This document shows positions 53,932 through 62,990 of a stretch of 64,000 bases of DNA, in pieces; the stretch's first letter is position 1; each line of letters opens with the position of its first letter. This DNA comes from Ferruginibacter paludis (GTDB lineage: Bacteria; Bacteroidota; Bacteroidia; Chitinophagales; Chitinophagaceae). Under the pieces are notes generated by a model. That model was not told the origin of the DNA and made no database searches. It saw only the letters and a list, made by a program, of their open reading frames with translations. The position numbers and the translations under genes are program-made. The stretch spans positions 558,001 through 622,000 of the forward strand of contig NZ_JAUFQJ010000024.1 of assembly GCF_030409685.1 (NCBI RefSeq). Reading direction: 5' to 3'.

Positions 53932-53939
53932 CGAAATTA
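53932..53939 (-). promoter_or_regulatory. Putative -7 element for the DUF5916 gene
   Basis: The minus strand reads TAATTTCG, a TAnnTTCG variant, 50 bases upstream of the ATG at 53881. Confidence 0.35.
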
Positions 53940-54104
53940 GACGTACAAGCCCGGCAGAAGGTTACCGCTTATCAAAATAAAATTGGGATTAGGATTTCTT
54001 TAACAGCATCTCACACCAAAAAGAAGGGGATACTTTTTATTACCTGCTTTAAAAAGCCTTGCAATTGTTAGATGCAAACTGATATATAAGTTCTAATTAT
54101 TTTT

Positions 54105-54923
54105 TTATAGAAAAAGGTCAGTGTATAATTGTGCACCCGGCACAACGGAATATTTTTCCAAATCCGTTATACCTTCTTTTGCCAAAACAGCTTCATCAAT
54201 AAAAGTATTGCCCGTACATTCTGCTGCCGGCTTTGATAAAATATACCAGGCCGCGTCGGCGATAATATCCACGGTACGGCTCATATTCATCAGCATTTGG
54301 CCACCCAGTAAATTGTTTACCGCAGCGGTAGCAATGGTTGTACGCGGCCACAAAGTGTTGGCAGCAATGTTGAACTGTTTTAATTCTGCTGCCAGTCCGA
54401 GGGCAATCATACTCATATCATATTTGCTGATGGTGTAAGCCAGGTGGTTGGCAAACCATTTCATATCCATATTGATAGGGGGAGACAAATTTAAAATATG
54501 CGCATTCGTACTTTTTTTCAAATGCGGAATACAGGCACGGCTTACCATAAACGTTCCCCTCACGTTGATATCGTACATTAAATCAAAACGTTTAGGTTCT
54601 GTTTGTTCCGTATTTGTAAGGTTGATGGCGCTGGCATTGTTAACCAAAATATCAATACCGCCAAAATGTGCTACAGCTTTTTCTACCATTTGCTGCACCT
54701 GTTCTTCAAAGCGGATATCACATTGCACAGCAAGGGCCCTTCCACCTGCTGCTTCCATTTCTGCCGCGGCAGAATAAATAGTACCACCCAGTTTGGGATT
54801 TTCTTCCACACTTTTTGAGGCGATGACAATATTGGCTCCGTCTTTTGCCAATCTAAGGCCAATGGCTTTTCCTATTCCCCGGCTGGCGCCGGTAATTACA
54901 ACCGTTTTATTTGTAAATGGCAT
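54105..54923 (-). CDS. Short-chain dehydrogenase/reductase
   Basis: From ATG 54923 this is a 272-residue cytosolic oxidoreductase. The NAD(P) site TGASRGIG starts about residue 10, NNAS lies near 96, and the catalytic region carries SPPINM and YTISKYDMS with the Tyr-x3-Lys pair. The Ser of the usual Ser-Tyr-Lys set appears as NLSPP. It resembles HSDL2-type SDRs. The frame is open upstream to 55022, but the conserved start and a promoter box 15 bases upstream support 54923. It diverges from the TetR-controlled efflux operon and may share its control. Confidence 0.9.
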   Translation of the reverse strand: MPFTNKTVVITGASRGIGKAIGLRLAKDGANIVIASKSVEENPKLGGTIYSAAAEMEAAGGRALAVQCDIRFEEQVQQMVEKAVAHFGGIDILVNNASAINLTNTEQTEPKRFDLMYDINVRGTFMVSRACIPHLKKSTNAHILNLSPPINMDMKWFANHLAYTISKYDMSMIALGLAAELKQFNIAANTLWPRTTIATAAVNNLLGGQMLMNMSRTVDIIADAAWYILSKPAAECTGNTFIDEAVLAKEGITDLEKYSVVPGAQLYTDLFL

Positions 54924-54937
54924 GGCGAATATTTTTT

Positions 54938-54966
54938 CAAATCTAATCAAAAAGCCGTTGCACAAA
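54938..54966 (-). promoter_or_regulatory. Promoter for the SDR gene
   Basis: On the minus strand TTTG (54966-54963) and TAGATTTG (54945-54938) are 17 bases apart, slightly shorter than the usual 19. The box ends 14 bases before ATG 54923. Confidence 0.5.
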
Positions 54967-55030
54967 CTGTTTGCGTAGTTCATTTGAACATTGTTTTTTG
55001 CCATCCGGGGAGTCGTTAACAATAAATTAA

Positions 55031-55046
55031 TTAAACATTTGTTTGA
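55031..55046. promoter_or_regulatory. Operator 1, predicted TetR-family site
   Basis: TTAAACATTTGTTTGA is a near-perfect inverted repeat (TTAAACA and TGTTTGA around TT). It covers the -33 element of the efflux promoter. Its start is exactly 22 bp from that of operator 2, so both lie on one face of the helix. Confidence 0.7.
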
Positions 55047-55073
55047 TTTTAATTAAACGTTTGTTTAACTTTG
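55042..55073 (+). promoter_or_regulatory. Promoter of the tetR-tolC-hlyD-MFS operon
   Basis: TTTG (55042-55045), a 20-base spacer and TAACTTTG (55066-55073) give the best housekeeping promoter match in the window, 20 bp before the regulator's ATG. Both operators overlap it. Confidence 0.75.
55053..55068. promoter_or_regulatory. Operator 2, predicted TetR-family site
   Basis: TTAAACGTTTGTTTAA is an inverted repeat of the same type as operator 1. Its right arm runs into the -7 box, so a bound repressor would block the polymerase. Confidence 0.72.
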
Positions 55074-55093
55074 CATTTCAATTAGTCAATGGC

Positions 55094-55723
55094 ATGGAAT
55101 TTAATGACAAACAAATACAGATAATAGAAACCGCCGAGCGGCTTTTTGCGGAAAGAGGCTTCGACGGAACTTCTGTTCGCGACATAGCGGATGAAGCCGG
55201 TATCAATGTGGCGATGATCTCTTACTACTTCGGGTCCAAAGAAAAACTGATGGAAGCTTTGTTTGAATTAAGGGTGGGTTCAGTAAAACTAAGAATGGAA
55301 AATCTCATAAAAGACGACAGCCTTAGTCCCATTGAAAAAGTGAATATGCTGATTGATGAACACATTGAAAGAGTAATGCTAAAGCCCTGTTTTCAAAAAG
55401 TAATGCAGGGTGTGTTGGTGACCAATAAAAACCCGGCCATATTAAAAGCTGCCAACAATGTAAAACTACGCAGCATTGCGGTAGTGGCTGAACTGATAAA
55501 AGACGGGCAGAAAAAAGGTGTTTTTAAAAAGAAGATTGACGTGGTATTGATGCTGAACACCATGGTAGGCACCGCATCACAAAGCCTGATGAGCATGGAG
55601 TATTACAGGGAATTTAATAACCAGCAGGATTTACCTGATGAAGAATTTAAAAATATTTTCAAAAGAAGACTAAGCATACACATAAAAACTTTATTCAAAG
55701 TAATATTAACCAATGAAGCATAA
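55094..55723 (+). CDS. TetR-family transcriptional repressor
   Basis: From ATG 55094 this is a 209-residue protein. The N-terminal TetR HTH is clear (IIETAERLFAERGFDGTSVRDIADEAGINVAMISYYF, residues about 8-45). The C-terminal domain is helical and should bind a hydrophobic inducer. Two palindromes over its own promoter point to autorepression and control of the efflux genes that follow. Its 3' end overlaps the tolC-like start by 11 bases. Confidence 0.93.
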   Translation: MEFNDKQIQIIETAERLFAERGFDGTSVRDIADEAGINVAMISYYFGSKEKLMEALFELRVGSVKLRMENLIKDDSLSPIEKVNMLIDEHIERVMLKPCFQKVMQGVLVTNKNPAILKAANNVKLRSIAVVAELIKDGQKKGVFKKKIDVVLMLNTMVGTASQSLMSMEYYREFNNQQDLPDEEFKNIFKRRLSIHIKTLFKVILTNEA

Positions 55724-57032
55724 ACTAACAGCAGGATTGATCGTGTTGCTGTGCCTGGTAAATATACAGGCATTACAGGCGCAGGACAGTACAAGAACAA
55801 TTACCTTAAAAGAAGCAGTTGACCTGAGTGTAACTAACAGTCACCTGCTAAAAAACAACAAAGCAAAAATAAGTGAGGCTACGGCTGCTATCCAGGAAGC
55901 AAAAGAGCGGCTGCTACCTGATGTAAACGTGAGCGGCACCTATATGTACCTGCCAACTTCTCCTAACATTCACCTGTTATCTGATACTTCCGGAAAGGGC
56001 TTTGGGGGACCGAAAGTTTCCCAGGTTGCATACGGCAGTTTGAATGTATCACTGCCACTTTATACCGGCGGTAAGCTAAAGTATGGTATAGAATCCGCTA
56101 AATACCTTCAGGAAGCCGCCAAACTGGATGCCGCTGATAATAAAGAAGCTGTGATTATTAATACCATCAACGCTTATAGCAATTTGTATAAATCATTAAA
56201 GGCGGTAACACTGGTTAAGGAAAACCTGGAACAATCTAACCAGCGGGTAAAGGATTTTACCAACCTGGAACAAAACGGGCTGATAGCAAGAAATGATTTA
56301 CTGAAAGTGAAACTGCAATCTTCCAACATTGAGTTAACACTGCTCGATGCACAAAGCAACTATAAAATTGCCAGCGTAAATATGGCGCTGATGCTGGGAT
56401 TACCGGAACAAACCCTGCTGGTGGCCGATTCGGCCAGCCTGCAACAACCCGGCGATGTAAAAAGCATTGAAGCATATGAACAGCTGGCGCTTCAGTCTCG
56501 CAATGATATCAGTGCCCTGGCCTTGCGCAAAAAATCGGCAGAATTGGGCATCAAATCGACAAAAGCCGATTATTACCCCAACATTGCATTAACTACCGGG
56601 TACATTGCAGCCGACATCCCTAAATTTTTAACCGTCACCAATGCGGTAACGGTAGGGCTTGGCGTAAAATATTCGCTTTCTTCTTTATGGAAAACAAAAT
56701 CAAAAATAGAACAGGCTGATGCAAGAATACAGCAGATTACCGCCAGCCAGGATATGCTGAATGATAACATCAGGTTACAGATAAACCAGGCCTACCAGGC
56801 TTATTTACTGAGCCGTAAAAAAATAGAAGTGTACCAGCAGGCGGTTGAACAGGCGGCCGAAAATTACCGCATCACAAAAAATAAATATGATAATGCGCTG
56901 GCCACCACTACTGATTTACTGGATGCGGATGTGGCGCAGTTGCAGTCGAAATTAAATGTAAGCAACGCGACAGCAGATGCTGTGGTAGCCTACAATAAAT
57001 TATTACAAACAGCAGGCATTTTAAACAATTAA
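55713..57032 (+). CDS. TolC-family outer-membrane efflux protein
   Basis: This 439-residue protein has a signal peptide ending near LQAQ (about residue 23). Two repeats of long helices with short strand regions are typical of TolC (ITLKEAVDLSVTNSHLLKNN at the start, and NVSLPLYTGGKLKYGIES in the first barrel strand pair). It should form the outer-membrane channel of a tripartite pump with the HlyD- and DHA2-type proteins encoded next. It overlaps the tetR gene and lies 30 bp before the hlyD-like gene. Confidence 0.93.
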   Translation: MKHKLTAGLIVLLCLVNIQALQAQDSTRTITLKEAVDLSVTNSHLLKNNKAKISEATAAIQEAKERLLPDVNVSGTYMYLPTSPNIHLLSDTSGKGFGGPKVSQVAYGSLNVSLPLYTGGKLKYGIESAKYLQEAAKLDAADNKEAVIINTINAYSNLYKSLKAVTLVKENLEQSNQRVKDFTNLEQNGLIARNDLLKVKLQSSNIELTLLDAQSNYKIASVNMALMLGLPEQTLLVADSASLQQPGDVKSIEAYEQLALQSRNDISALALRKKSAELGIKSTKADYYPNIALTTGYIAADIPKFLTVTNAVTVGLGVKYSLSSLWKTKSKIEQADARIQQITASQDMLNDNIRLQINQAYQAYLLSRKKIEVYQQAVEQAAENYRITKNKYDNALATTTDLLDADVAQLQSKLNVSNATADAVVAYNKLLQTAGILNN

Positions 57033-57062
57033 TATCAACACCAAAACATACAATACATTTTT

Positions 57063-58157
57063 ATGCAAAACGATACAACCGCTAAAGCAGCACCTAAAAA
57101 AAGCAAAGTTTTTTTAATTGTACTAATAGCGCTGGTAATTGCCGGCGGCTGGTTTGGCATTACCAAATACCTGCACGGGCAACATCACGAAGAAACTGAT
57201 AATGCGCAGATAGAAGCCAACATAAGCCCGGTAATACCAAGGGTGGCCGGTTATGTTAAAGAGGTACGTGTAAAAGACAACCAGATTATTAAAAAAGGCG
57301 ACACCCTGTTAATTCTTGACGACCGGGACCTGGCTGTAAAAGTGCAGCAGGCCGAAGCAGCATTGGCTACCGCCCAATCTAATCTTGGCGCAGCAAAAGC
57401 CAATACAAATGCTTCAAGGGCAAATATTGCTACTACAAGGGCCGGCATATCCACCGCAGATGCACAAATAGAAGCTGCCAAAATAAACCTGCGCAGAGCG
57501 TCACAGGATTATGATCGTTACTCAAACCTGATTAAAGATCATTCAATAACCCAGCAACAATTTGACCAGGCAGAAGCTGCCAAACAAACCGCAGAACGCC
57601 AGTTACAAATATTGGTACAGCAAAAAAACCAGGTAGCTCAGCAAACCAGTGCCGTTAGTTCTCAAAGCAATGCAACCTCATCTCAAATTGGCGTGGCAGA
57701 TGCCATCATCAAGCAAAAACAGGTAGATGTTGCAGAAGCCAAACTGAATTTATCTTATGCAGTAATAACTGCACAGGAAAGCGGCATGGTATCAAAAGTA
57801 AATGTGCAGGAAGGTCAGTTTTTACAGCCCGGCCAATCAGTTTTCAGCATTGTATTAAACAACGATATCTGGGTAGTGGCCAATTTTAAAGAAACGCAGT
57901 TTGAAAAAATGAGGATTGGTCAACGGGTAGTTTTACGTGCAGACGCTTTTCCCGGGCACGAATTTGAAGCAAAACTGACATCCTTTTCACCCGCTACCGG
58001 CTCACGTTTTGCCTTACTACCTCCGGATAATGCAAGCGGTAATTTTGTAAAAGTAGTGCAACGGCTGCCTGTGAAAATTGAATTTGCAAATCCTTCGGAT
58101 TCGCTCGTAAAACAGTTAAGGCCCGGTATGAATGTGGATGTGGATGTAAATTTATAA
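57063..58157 (+). CDS. HlyD/EmrA-family membrane fusion protein
   Basis: This 364-residue protein has an N-terminal membrane helix (about residues 16-33), a lipoyl-like domain split around a long coiled coil (about 90-220, rich in Ala, Gln and Lys), and the C-terminal beta-barrel (VFSIVLNNDIWVVANFKE). It starts with HHEETDNAQIEANISPVIPRV-type sequence as in EmrA. It should link the inner-membrane DHA2 exporter to the TolC channel. Confidence 0.94.
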   Translation: MQNDTTAKAAPKKSKVFLIVLIALVIAGGWFGITKYLHGQHHEETDNAQIEANISPVIPRVAGYVKEVRVKDNQIIKKGDTLLILDDRDLAVKVQQAEAALATAQSNLGAAKANTNASRANIATTRAGISTADAQIEAAKINLRRASQDYDRYSNLIKDHSITQQQFDQAEAAKQTAERQLQILVQQKNQVAQQTSAVSSQSNATSSQIGVADAIIKQKQVDVAEAKLNLSYAVITAQESGMVSKVNVQEGQFLQPGQSVFSIVLNNDIWVVANFKETQFEKMRIGQRVVLRADAFPGHEFEAKLTSFSPATGSRFALLPPDNASGNFVKVVQRLPVKIEFANPSDSLVKQLRPGMNVDVDVNL

Positions 58158-58174
58158 TCAGCCCACATTTTAGA

Positions 58175-58198
58175 GAAAAAGCTCTCTTGCTTTTTCTT
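58175..58198 (+). terminator. Hairpin in the 227-bp gap before the MFS gene
   Basis: GAAAAAGC and GCTTTTTC pair around six bases, followed by TTGT. It may attenuate or end transcription between the hlyD-like and MFS genes. The AT-rich stem and short tail make it weak. Confidence 0.35.
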
Positions 58199-58384
58199 GT
58201 AAATGAAACCGTAAAACATTTGAACCAGGCATAGTACTACTATTAAGCTTCATTGGCGTCGCAGCCGGTAGATATCGGCTCTTGTACAACATGCCATGGA
58301 TGAACATTATAGACCATGACTGTCAGTAAAACCGGTTTCCTAATCAAGCGCCTTAGGCCTCTTTGAGGAAATAAAAAATATTGT

Positions 58385-59968
58385 ATGCAACAACAAATGG
58401 ATTCTTTAATTGAATATGGCTCAAGAAGGGTAATTATTACCATTACGGCCATATTTTGCGCCCTGCTTGAAATTGTGGACACCACCATTGTAAACGTGGC
58501 ATTGAATGATATGCGCGGGTCACTGGGAGCAACCTTGACAGAAGTTGCCTGGGTGATCACAGCGTACGCAATTGGAAACGTAATTATTGTACCTATGACC
58601 AGCTGGCTTTCCGTGCAGTTTGGCAGGCGTAATTATTTCGCCGCTTCAATTATTCTCTTCACGGTTTGTTCGTTTTTATGTGGTAACGCAACCGGTATTT
58701 GGGAGCTGGTAATTTTTCGTTTTTTACAGGGTATCGGCGGCGGCGCTTTACTCGTAACTTCTCAAACCATTATTACCGAAAGTTATCCAGCCGAAAAAAG
58801 AAGTATGGCCCAGGCCATTTATGGATTGGGTGTTATCATTGGTCCAACGTTGGGACCGCCTTTAGGTGGCTACATTGTTGATCATGCCTCATGGCCTTAT
58901 ATTTTCTACATCAATATTCCCATCGGCGTTATTGCAACTTTACTTACACTGCAGTTTGTCCGCAGTCCCAAGTACGGCGAAAAAAGTACCGGAAGTGATA
59001 TTGACTGGCTGGGTATTGGATTGCTGGCGCTTACGGTTGGTTCTTTACAATATGTGCTGGAAAAAGGTCAGGATGATGACTGGTTTAACAGCAGCGTGAT
59101 TATATATCTTATGGTGGCCGCCTTTTTGGGTTTATTCTTTTTTATCTGGCGTGAAACGAGTTTTAAAAACCCTATTGTAGAATTGCGTGTATTAAAAAAC
59201 GGTAATCTGCGGGTAGGGACTATTCTTTCCTTTATAATGGGTTTTGGATTGTATGGATCTACTTTTATCATTCCACTATATACGCAATCTATACTGGGCT
59301 GGACGGCTCAACAGGCCGGTATGCTAATGGTACCAGCCGCATTAACAACAGCGTTTATGATGCCCATCATAGGCAAGTTATTAAGCAAAGGCGTACCACA
59401 GCAATATCTTGTTGCCGGAGGGATGGTATTGTTTGCCATCTTTACCATATGGGGATATTTTATCTTAACACCTGATACCAACTCGGATGCATTTTTCTGG
59501 ATGCTGATTGTGCGTGGCCTTGGCATGGGGATGTTATTTATCCCAATCACAGCCTTGTCATTGTCAACATTAAAAGGCCAGCAAATAGGCCAGGGTGCTG
59601 CCTTTACGGGCATGATGCGCCAGCTGGGCGGTTCATTTGGGGTGGCACTGATTACCACTTTCATGGCCCGCAAAAATATGATTCACCGGAATGACCTGGT
59701 AAGTAAACTGGATATAAATAATGCTGCCGTGCAACAGCGCGTACAGGGCCTGCAGCATACCTTTATCAATAAAGGGATGAATACAGACGAAGCACTTAAA
59801 ACAAGTTATGCCACACTGGATCATATGGTAACCAAACAAGCCGCTGTACTCTCCTACATGGATGTATTTATGTACCTCGGCATCATGTTCTTAATTTGCG
59901 TACCATTTGTGTTAATGGTTAAAGGCAATAAGGGTCAGAAGGTAGATTTGGGCGAAGCGATGCACTAA
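58385..59968 (+). CDS. DHA2-family multidrug MFS exporter (EmrB-like)
   Basis: This 527-residue inner-membrane protein has about 14 helices. Signatures are the motif LEIVDTTIVNVALNDM in helix 1, WVITAYAIGNVIIVP, FGRRNYF in the helix 2-3 loop, and motif C-like GLGVIIGPTLGPPLGG. It should use proton motive force to expel drugs or toxic hydrophobic compounds through the HlyD and TolC partners encoded upstream. A 227-bp gap separates it from hlyD, unusual within this otherwise tight operon. Confidence 0.95.
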   Translation: MQQQMDSLIEYGSRRVIITITAIFCALLEIVDTTIVNVALNDMRGSLGATLTEVAWVITAYAIGNVIIVPMTSWLSVQFGRRNYFAASIILFTVCSFLCGNATGIWELVIFRFLQGIGGGALLVTSQTIITESYPAEKRSMAQAIYGLGVIIGPTLGPPLGGYIVDHASWPYIFYINIPIGVIATLLTLQFVRSPKYGEKSTGSDIDWLGIGLLALTVGSLQYVLEKGQDDDWFNSSVIIYLMVAAFLGLFFFIWRETSFKNPIVELRVLKNGNLRVGTILSFIMGFGLYGSTFIIPLYTQSILGWTAQQAGMLMVPAALTTAFMMPIIGKLLSKGVPQQYLVAGGMVLFAIFTIWGYFILTPDTNSDAFFWMLIVRGLGMGMLFIPITALSLSTLKGQQIGQGAAFTGMMRQLGGSFGVALITTFMARKNMIHRNDLVSKLDINNAAVQQRVQGLQHTFINKGMNTDEALKTSYATLDHMVTKQAAVLSYMDVFMYLGIMFLICVPFVLMVKGNKGQKVDLGEAMH

Positions 59969-60056
59969 TGGAGTTATGAGTTATAAGTTGAAGCAGTAAA
60001 ATCCAATAATCTCCTAATTTGGAAGAATTATTTTACTTTGTACAAATTATAAATTG

Positions 60057-60105
60057 AAAGCCGCCGAATACGGAGTTGTCACTCTATCCCGGCGGCTTTT
60101 TAATT
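60057..60105 (+). terminator. Terminator after the efflux operon
   Basis: AAAGCCGCCG and CGGCGGCTTTTT pair over ten bases with a 23-base loop, followed by T-rich sequence. It lies 88 bp after the MFS stop. Confidence 0.8.
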
Positions 60106-60135
60106 TTTACTTTTGATTTTTTACTTTGTATCCTC

Positions 60136-60552
60136 TTACAACAATGTTGCTTCGTGTGTAATATTTGTATTCAATAATTTTGAAATCGGGCAATTTGTTT
60201 TTGCATCTGTAACCGCTGTATCAAACTGTTCTTTACTGATACCCGGAATTTTTGCTGACACGGTTAAGTGAGATTCAGTAATGGAACCAGCTGCCGGGTC
60301 CAACGTAATGTCACACTTTGTATTGATCTCATCTGCGGTAAAACCGGCTGCATTCAACACAAAGCTCAGTTTCATACTAAAGCAACCGGCGTGCGCTGCA
60401 GCCACGAGCTCTTCAGGGTTAGTACCTACTCCTTCTGCAAAACGTGAGTTATACGAATATTGAGTTTTGTTTAAAGTGGTGCTTTGTGTAGTTAGGTTAC
60501 CTGTACCTTCTTTACCAGTGCCGTTCCATACGGCGGTTGCATTGCGTTTCAT
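60136..60552 (-). CDS. OsmC-family peroxiredoxin
   Basis: From ATG 60552 this is a 138-residue cytosolic protein of the OsmC class, which reduces organic hydroperoxides. The redox cysteines are C57 in AAAHAGCFSMKL and C121 in KTNCPISKLL. The N-terminal segment TAVWNGTGKEGTGNL and GTNPEELVAAAHAG are typical. It lies ten bases after the ArsC-like gene, so the two form an operon. Confidence 0.94.
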   Translation of the reverse strand: MKRNATAVWNGTGKEGTGNLTTQSTTLNKTQYSYNSRFAEGVGTNPEELVAAAHAGCFSMKLSFVLNAAGFTADEINTKCDITLDPAAGSITESHLTVSAKIPGISKEQFDTAVTDAKTNCPISKLLNTNITHEATLL

Positions 60553-60562
60553 TGTGTTGTTT

Positions 60563-60910
60563 TTATTGTTTGGAAAAATTTGTTTCATTGAACCCTACCA
60601 AAATATTGCCATTTATTTCAATCACTGGCCTTTTGATAAGGCTGGTATACTCCTGCATCAGTTGTATAGCCGCTTGTTCGCTTGTAATTCTTTGTTGGGT
60701 TTCCGGCGACAAACTTCTCCAGGTAGTACTTTTTTTATTTAAGAGTATTTCATACCCCACTTTTTTACTCCAGGCCGCCAGTTTGTCTTTTGTAATCCCC
60801 GTCTTTTTATAGTCTACAAATTCAACAGTAATATTTTTCTTTTTGTACCAATCCAATGTTTTTTTAATCGTATCACAATTGGGTATTCCGTAAACAATAA
60901 TTTTATTCAT
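60563..60910 (-). CDS. ArsC/Spx-family thioredoxin-fold protein (YffB-like)
   Basis: This 115-residue protein begins MNKIIVYGIPNCDTIKKTLDW, with C12 in the usual ArsC/Spx position. It has the RPVIE segment near the C-terminus that carries the conserved Arg of the family. No second N-terminal Cys is present, so it is closer to the monothiol YffB group than to Spx. Its role in arsenate or thiol chemistry is uncertain. Co-transcription with OsmC suggests oxidative stress. Confidence 0.88.
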   Translation of the reverse strand: MNKIIVYGIPNCDTIKKTLDWYKKKNITVEFVDYKKTGITKDKLAAWSKKVGYEILLNKKSTTWRSLSPETQQRITSEQAAIQLMQEYTSLIKRPVIEINGNILVGFNETNFSKQ

Positions 60911-61050
60911 GGTTAAGAGGTAAATGCTGCTTTGATAGCGATAACTTATTTCGCGTGCTTATTTTTAGAAACAGGCAAAGTCTCCGCTTCTCTTTTAAGT
61001 TAAAAATACAACAACAATTAAAATTGTATTATTGTTGCTGGTGAATTTCC

Positions 61051-61623
61051 TTAATTAGGAAACTGCGCTGCAGGTACCGAAACAATGCCGGTAGGTTTGA
61101 TAATATGATATTCTTTGAAATCCTGGCTGGCTTCCATCCCAATACCGTCCAAAGTCTCTTTCCTCGTTCTGATGCGTACCGGTTTATCAGTATAAAATTC
61201 TGTTCCGGTGCGGGCCCTGTCCCAATACAATTCGTTACAATACAATGTGTCTCCTTTTACATTAATCACCCGTACACTGTCTTTTAAAAACACCCTGCTC
61301 TGGGTTTCCTTGTACTGTGCATATTTTGCATCCAGCTTACTGTCAAGACTGTCACGAATATCAAAAAAATCTACATGGATGCTTTTGGGAAACTCAATGT
61401 AGGGAATGGTGTCCTGCACCCGGTACATTACCGGCCCCGTTAAAATGGCTTTCTTCCTTCCGCCAACAGAATATTTAATCACCACATTTTTTCCCTCTTC
61501 AACAGCAATGTCTTTATGATTGAATTTGTCAAGCTCTTCCTGAGTATTTTCGCAACTGCATAAAAAAAAGCAGCCTGCAAATACGGCTGCCAAAATGGGT
61601 ATATACAAATCTTTATAGTTCAT
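61051..61623 (-). CDS. lptC: LPS export periplasmic protein LptC
   Basis: This 190-residue protein has an N-terminal anchor or lipoprotein signal (LCSC, C24). It contains the LptC/OstA-like beta-jellyroll (GPVMYRVQDTIPYIEFPKSI, VINVKGDTLYCNELYWDR, TDKPVRIRTRKETLDGIGMEA). It should pass lipopolysaccharide or lipooligosaccharide from the LptBFG complex to LptA. It lies 14 bases after the outer-membrane protein gene in the coaX operon. Confidence 0.92.
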   Translation of the reverse strand: MNYKDLYIPILAAVFAGCFFLCSCENTQEELDKFNHKDIAVEEGKNVVIKYSVGGRKKAILTGPVMYRVQDTIPYIEFPKSIHVDFFDIRDSLDSKLDAKYAQYKETQSRVFLKDSVRVINVKGDTLYCNELYWDRARTGTEFYTDKPVRIRTRKETLDGIGMEASQDFKEYHIIKPTGIVSVPAAQFPN

Positions 61624-61637
61624 TAACTGGTATCGGT

Positions 61638-62990
61638 TTAATCGTATTTATATCTTCTAAACCACAGGTCGCCCAAAGATAAACCAATACTGAGTCGCAC
61701 GGTATTTTCTCTTACGTTCGATTTTTTATCTCCCCTGCTGCCGATTTCAATGGCGGTGTTCAACATAGAAGATTGTGTCTCAAAATAACCTCTTCTCAAT
61801 TTTAGCGGAAACCCTGCGCCAAATGTAAAGCCATACTCTGGCAACTTGCTGTTGATATTGATGTAGTCGGGACCGTAATTAAAGCCAATGCGATAATGTA
61901 CAAAATTGAAATACTTGTTGATAGGTGTGTTGTAAGATGCCGGGAAATATTCCACGCCGGCTCTTATTTTCCAGTTATTGTTAACCAGGTCCGGCTTGCC
62001 GTAAAAGCTATATTCCTGCCACTTGGTAACTTCATAATCAGCGCCAAAGCTCCAATGGCCTGCGCTATCGCGGTAGGTAAAACCAACGGCATAAGCAGAT
62101 GGACGTACGATATTTCCTTTTATTTCATTTTCATAAATACTGTCAATTCGTGAATTCGTACCATTTGCGTCGGTTGCGAATGTCTCTCTCAACGTACTTT
62201 GTGTTCCTTTGTATGTTTGTTTCAGGTTGCCATAGGCGCCTAATCTTAATATCGCCTTGCTTTTCAGTTTGATTTCATACTGCATACCCACATTAAAAAA
62301 TCCGCCGCCAAAATGGGTTCTTTCAGATGAGTTGGAGGAATAGTAATGGACAGTGTCATTTAAAAAACTAAGCCTGGTACTGTAGTCCTTATTGCCAAAT
62401 GCATACCCTGCATTAAATCCCAGACTAAGGCCTTTGATACGAATACCAAGGCCACCAGCCACTTCATTTAAGCCACCGTTGCCTTCGTAAACTGTAGCTA
62501 AACTATCAATACCCTGTAACCGCTCAAACTTTGCGATTTTATAATTTATTTTTGAAACCGGTTTAAGGCCAAAGTTGGCGCCTAAAAACACGCCTTTTTT
62601 ATTTGCCTGCTTCATTTTTATAGGAAAGCCCAGCTGCACGTAAGACATGCTGACGTTATTGGAGGTAAACTTTGTAAGGGGGGTTGTACTTCTTAAAATA
62701 CGTGTGTCTATTTCAGCACCAAAATCAAATATGGTGCTGCGCTGATAATTTGGATTGCCTTTTACTACTGCAGGGTCTACATAGCCAAGGTTGCCATAGC
62801 TGGCGGGATTGGTAAAATTCACACTTTGAAAATCTGAATAGCCTGCAGTTATTCCACCCATAGCCCTGGTGATGATATTGTGATTGGGGGTAAGATCTCC
62901 CAAGCCATAACGGGAATAAGGAGAGTTTTCCTGCGCAGAGACAGATGTGTAAAAAAGTACGGTTAAAACCAGGCCTGTCAGTCTCATCAT
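61638..62990 (-). CDS. Outer-membrane barrel protein of unknown function (FadL-like)
   Basis: This 450-residue protein has a signal peptide ending near VSAQ (about residue 19). The mature part opens with SPYSRYGLGDLTPNHN and has about 14 predicted strands. It resembles the FadL-type proteins of Bacteroidota that lie next to lptC. The start codon shares one base with the coaX stop (TAATG), so translation is coupled. A link to envelope assembly is inferred from the operon only. Confidence 0.88.
   Translation of the reverse strand: MMRLTGLVLTVLFYTSVSAQENSPYSRYGLGDLTPNHNIITRAMGGITAGYSDFQSVNFTNPASYGNLGYVDPAVVKGNPNYQRSTIFDFGAEIDTRILRSTTPLTKFTSNNVSMSYVQLGFPIKMKQANKKGVFLGANFGLKPVSKINYKIAKFERLQGIDSLATVYEGNGGLNEVAGGLGIRIKGLSLGFNAGYAFGNKDYSTRLSFLNDTVHYYSSNSSERTHFGGGFFNVGMQYEIKLKSKAILRLGAYGNLKQTYKGTQSTLRETFATDANGTNSRIDSIYENEIKGNIVRPSAYAVGFTYRDSAGHWSFGADYEVTKWQEYSFYGKPDLVNNNWKIRAGVEYFPASYNTPINKYFNFVHYRIGFNYGPDYININSKLPEYGFTFGAGFPLKLRRGYFETQSSMLNTAIEIGSRGDKKSNVRENTVRLSIGLSLGDLWFRRYKYD

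Noticed and set aside
54924-55022. Extended N-terminus for the SDR protein
   Set aside because: The Rossmann fold starts a few residues after ATG 54923, and a promoter box lies inside the proposed extension.
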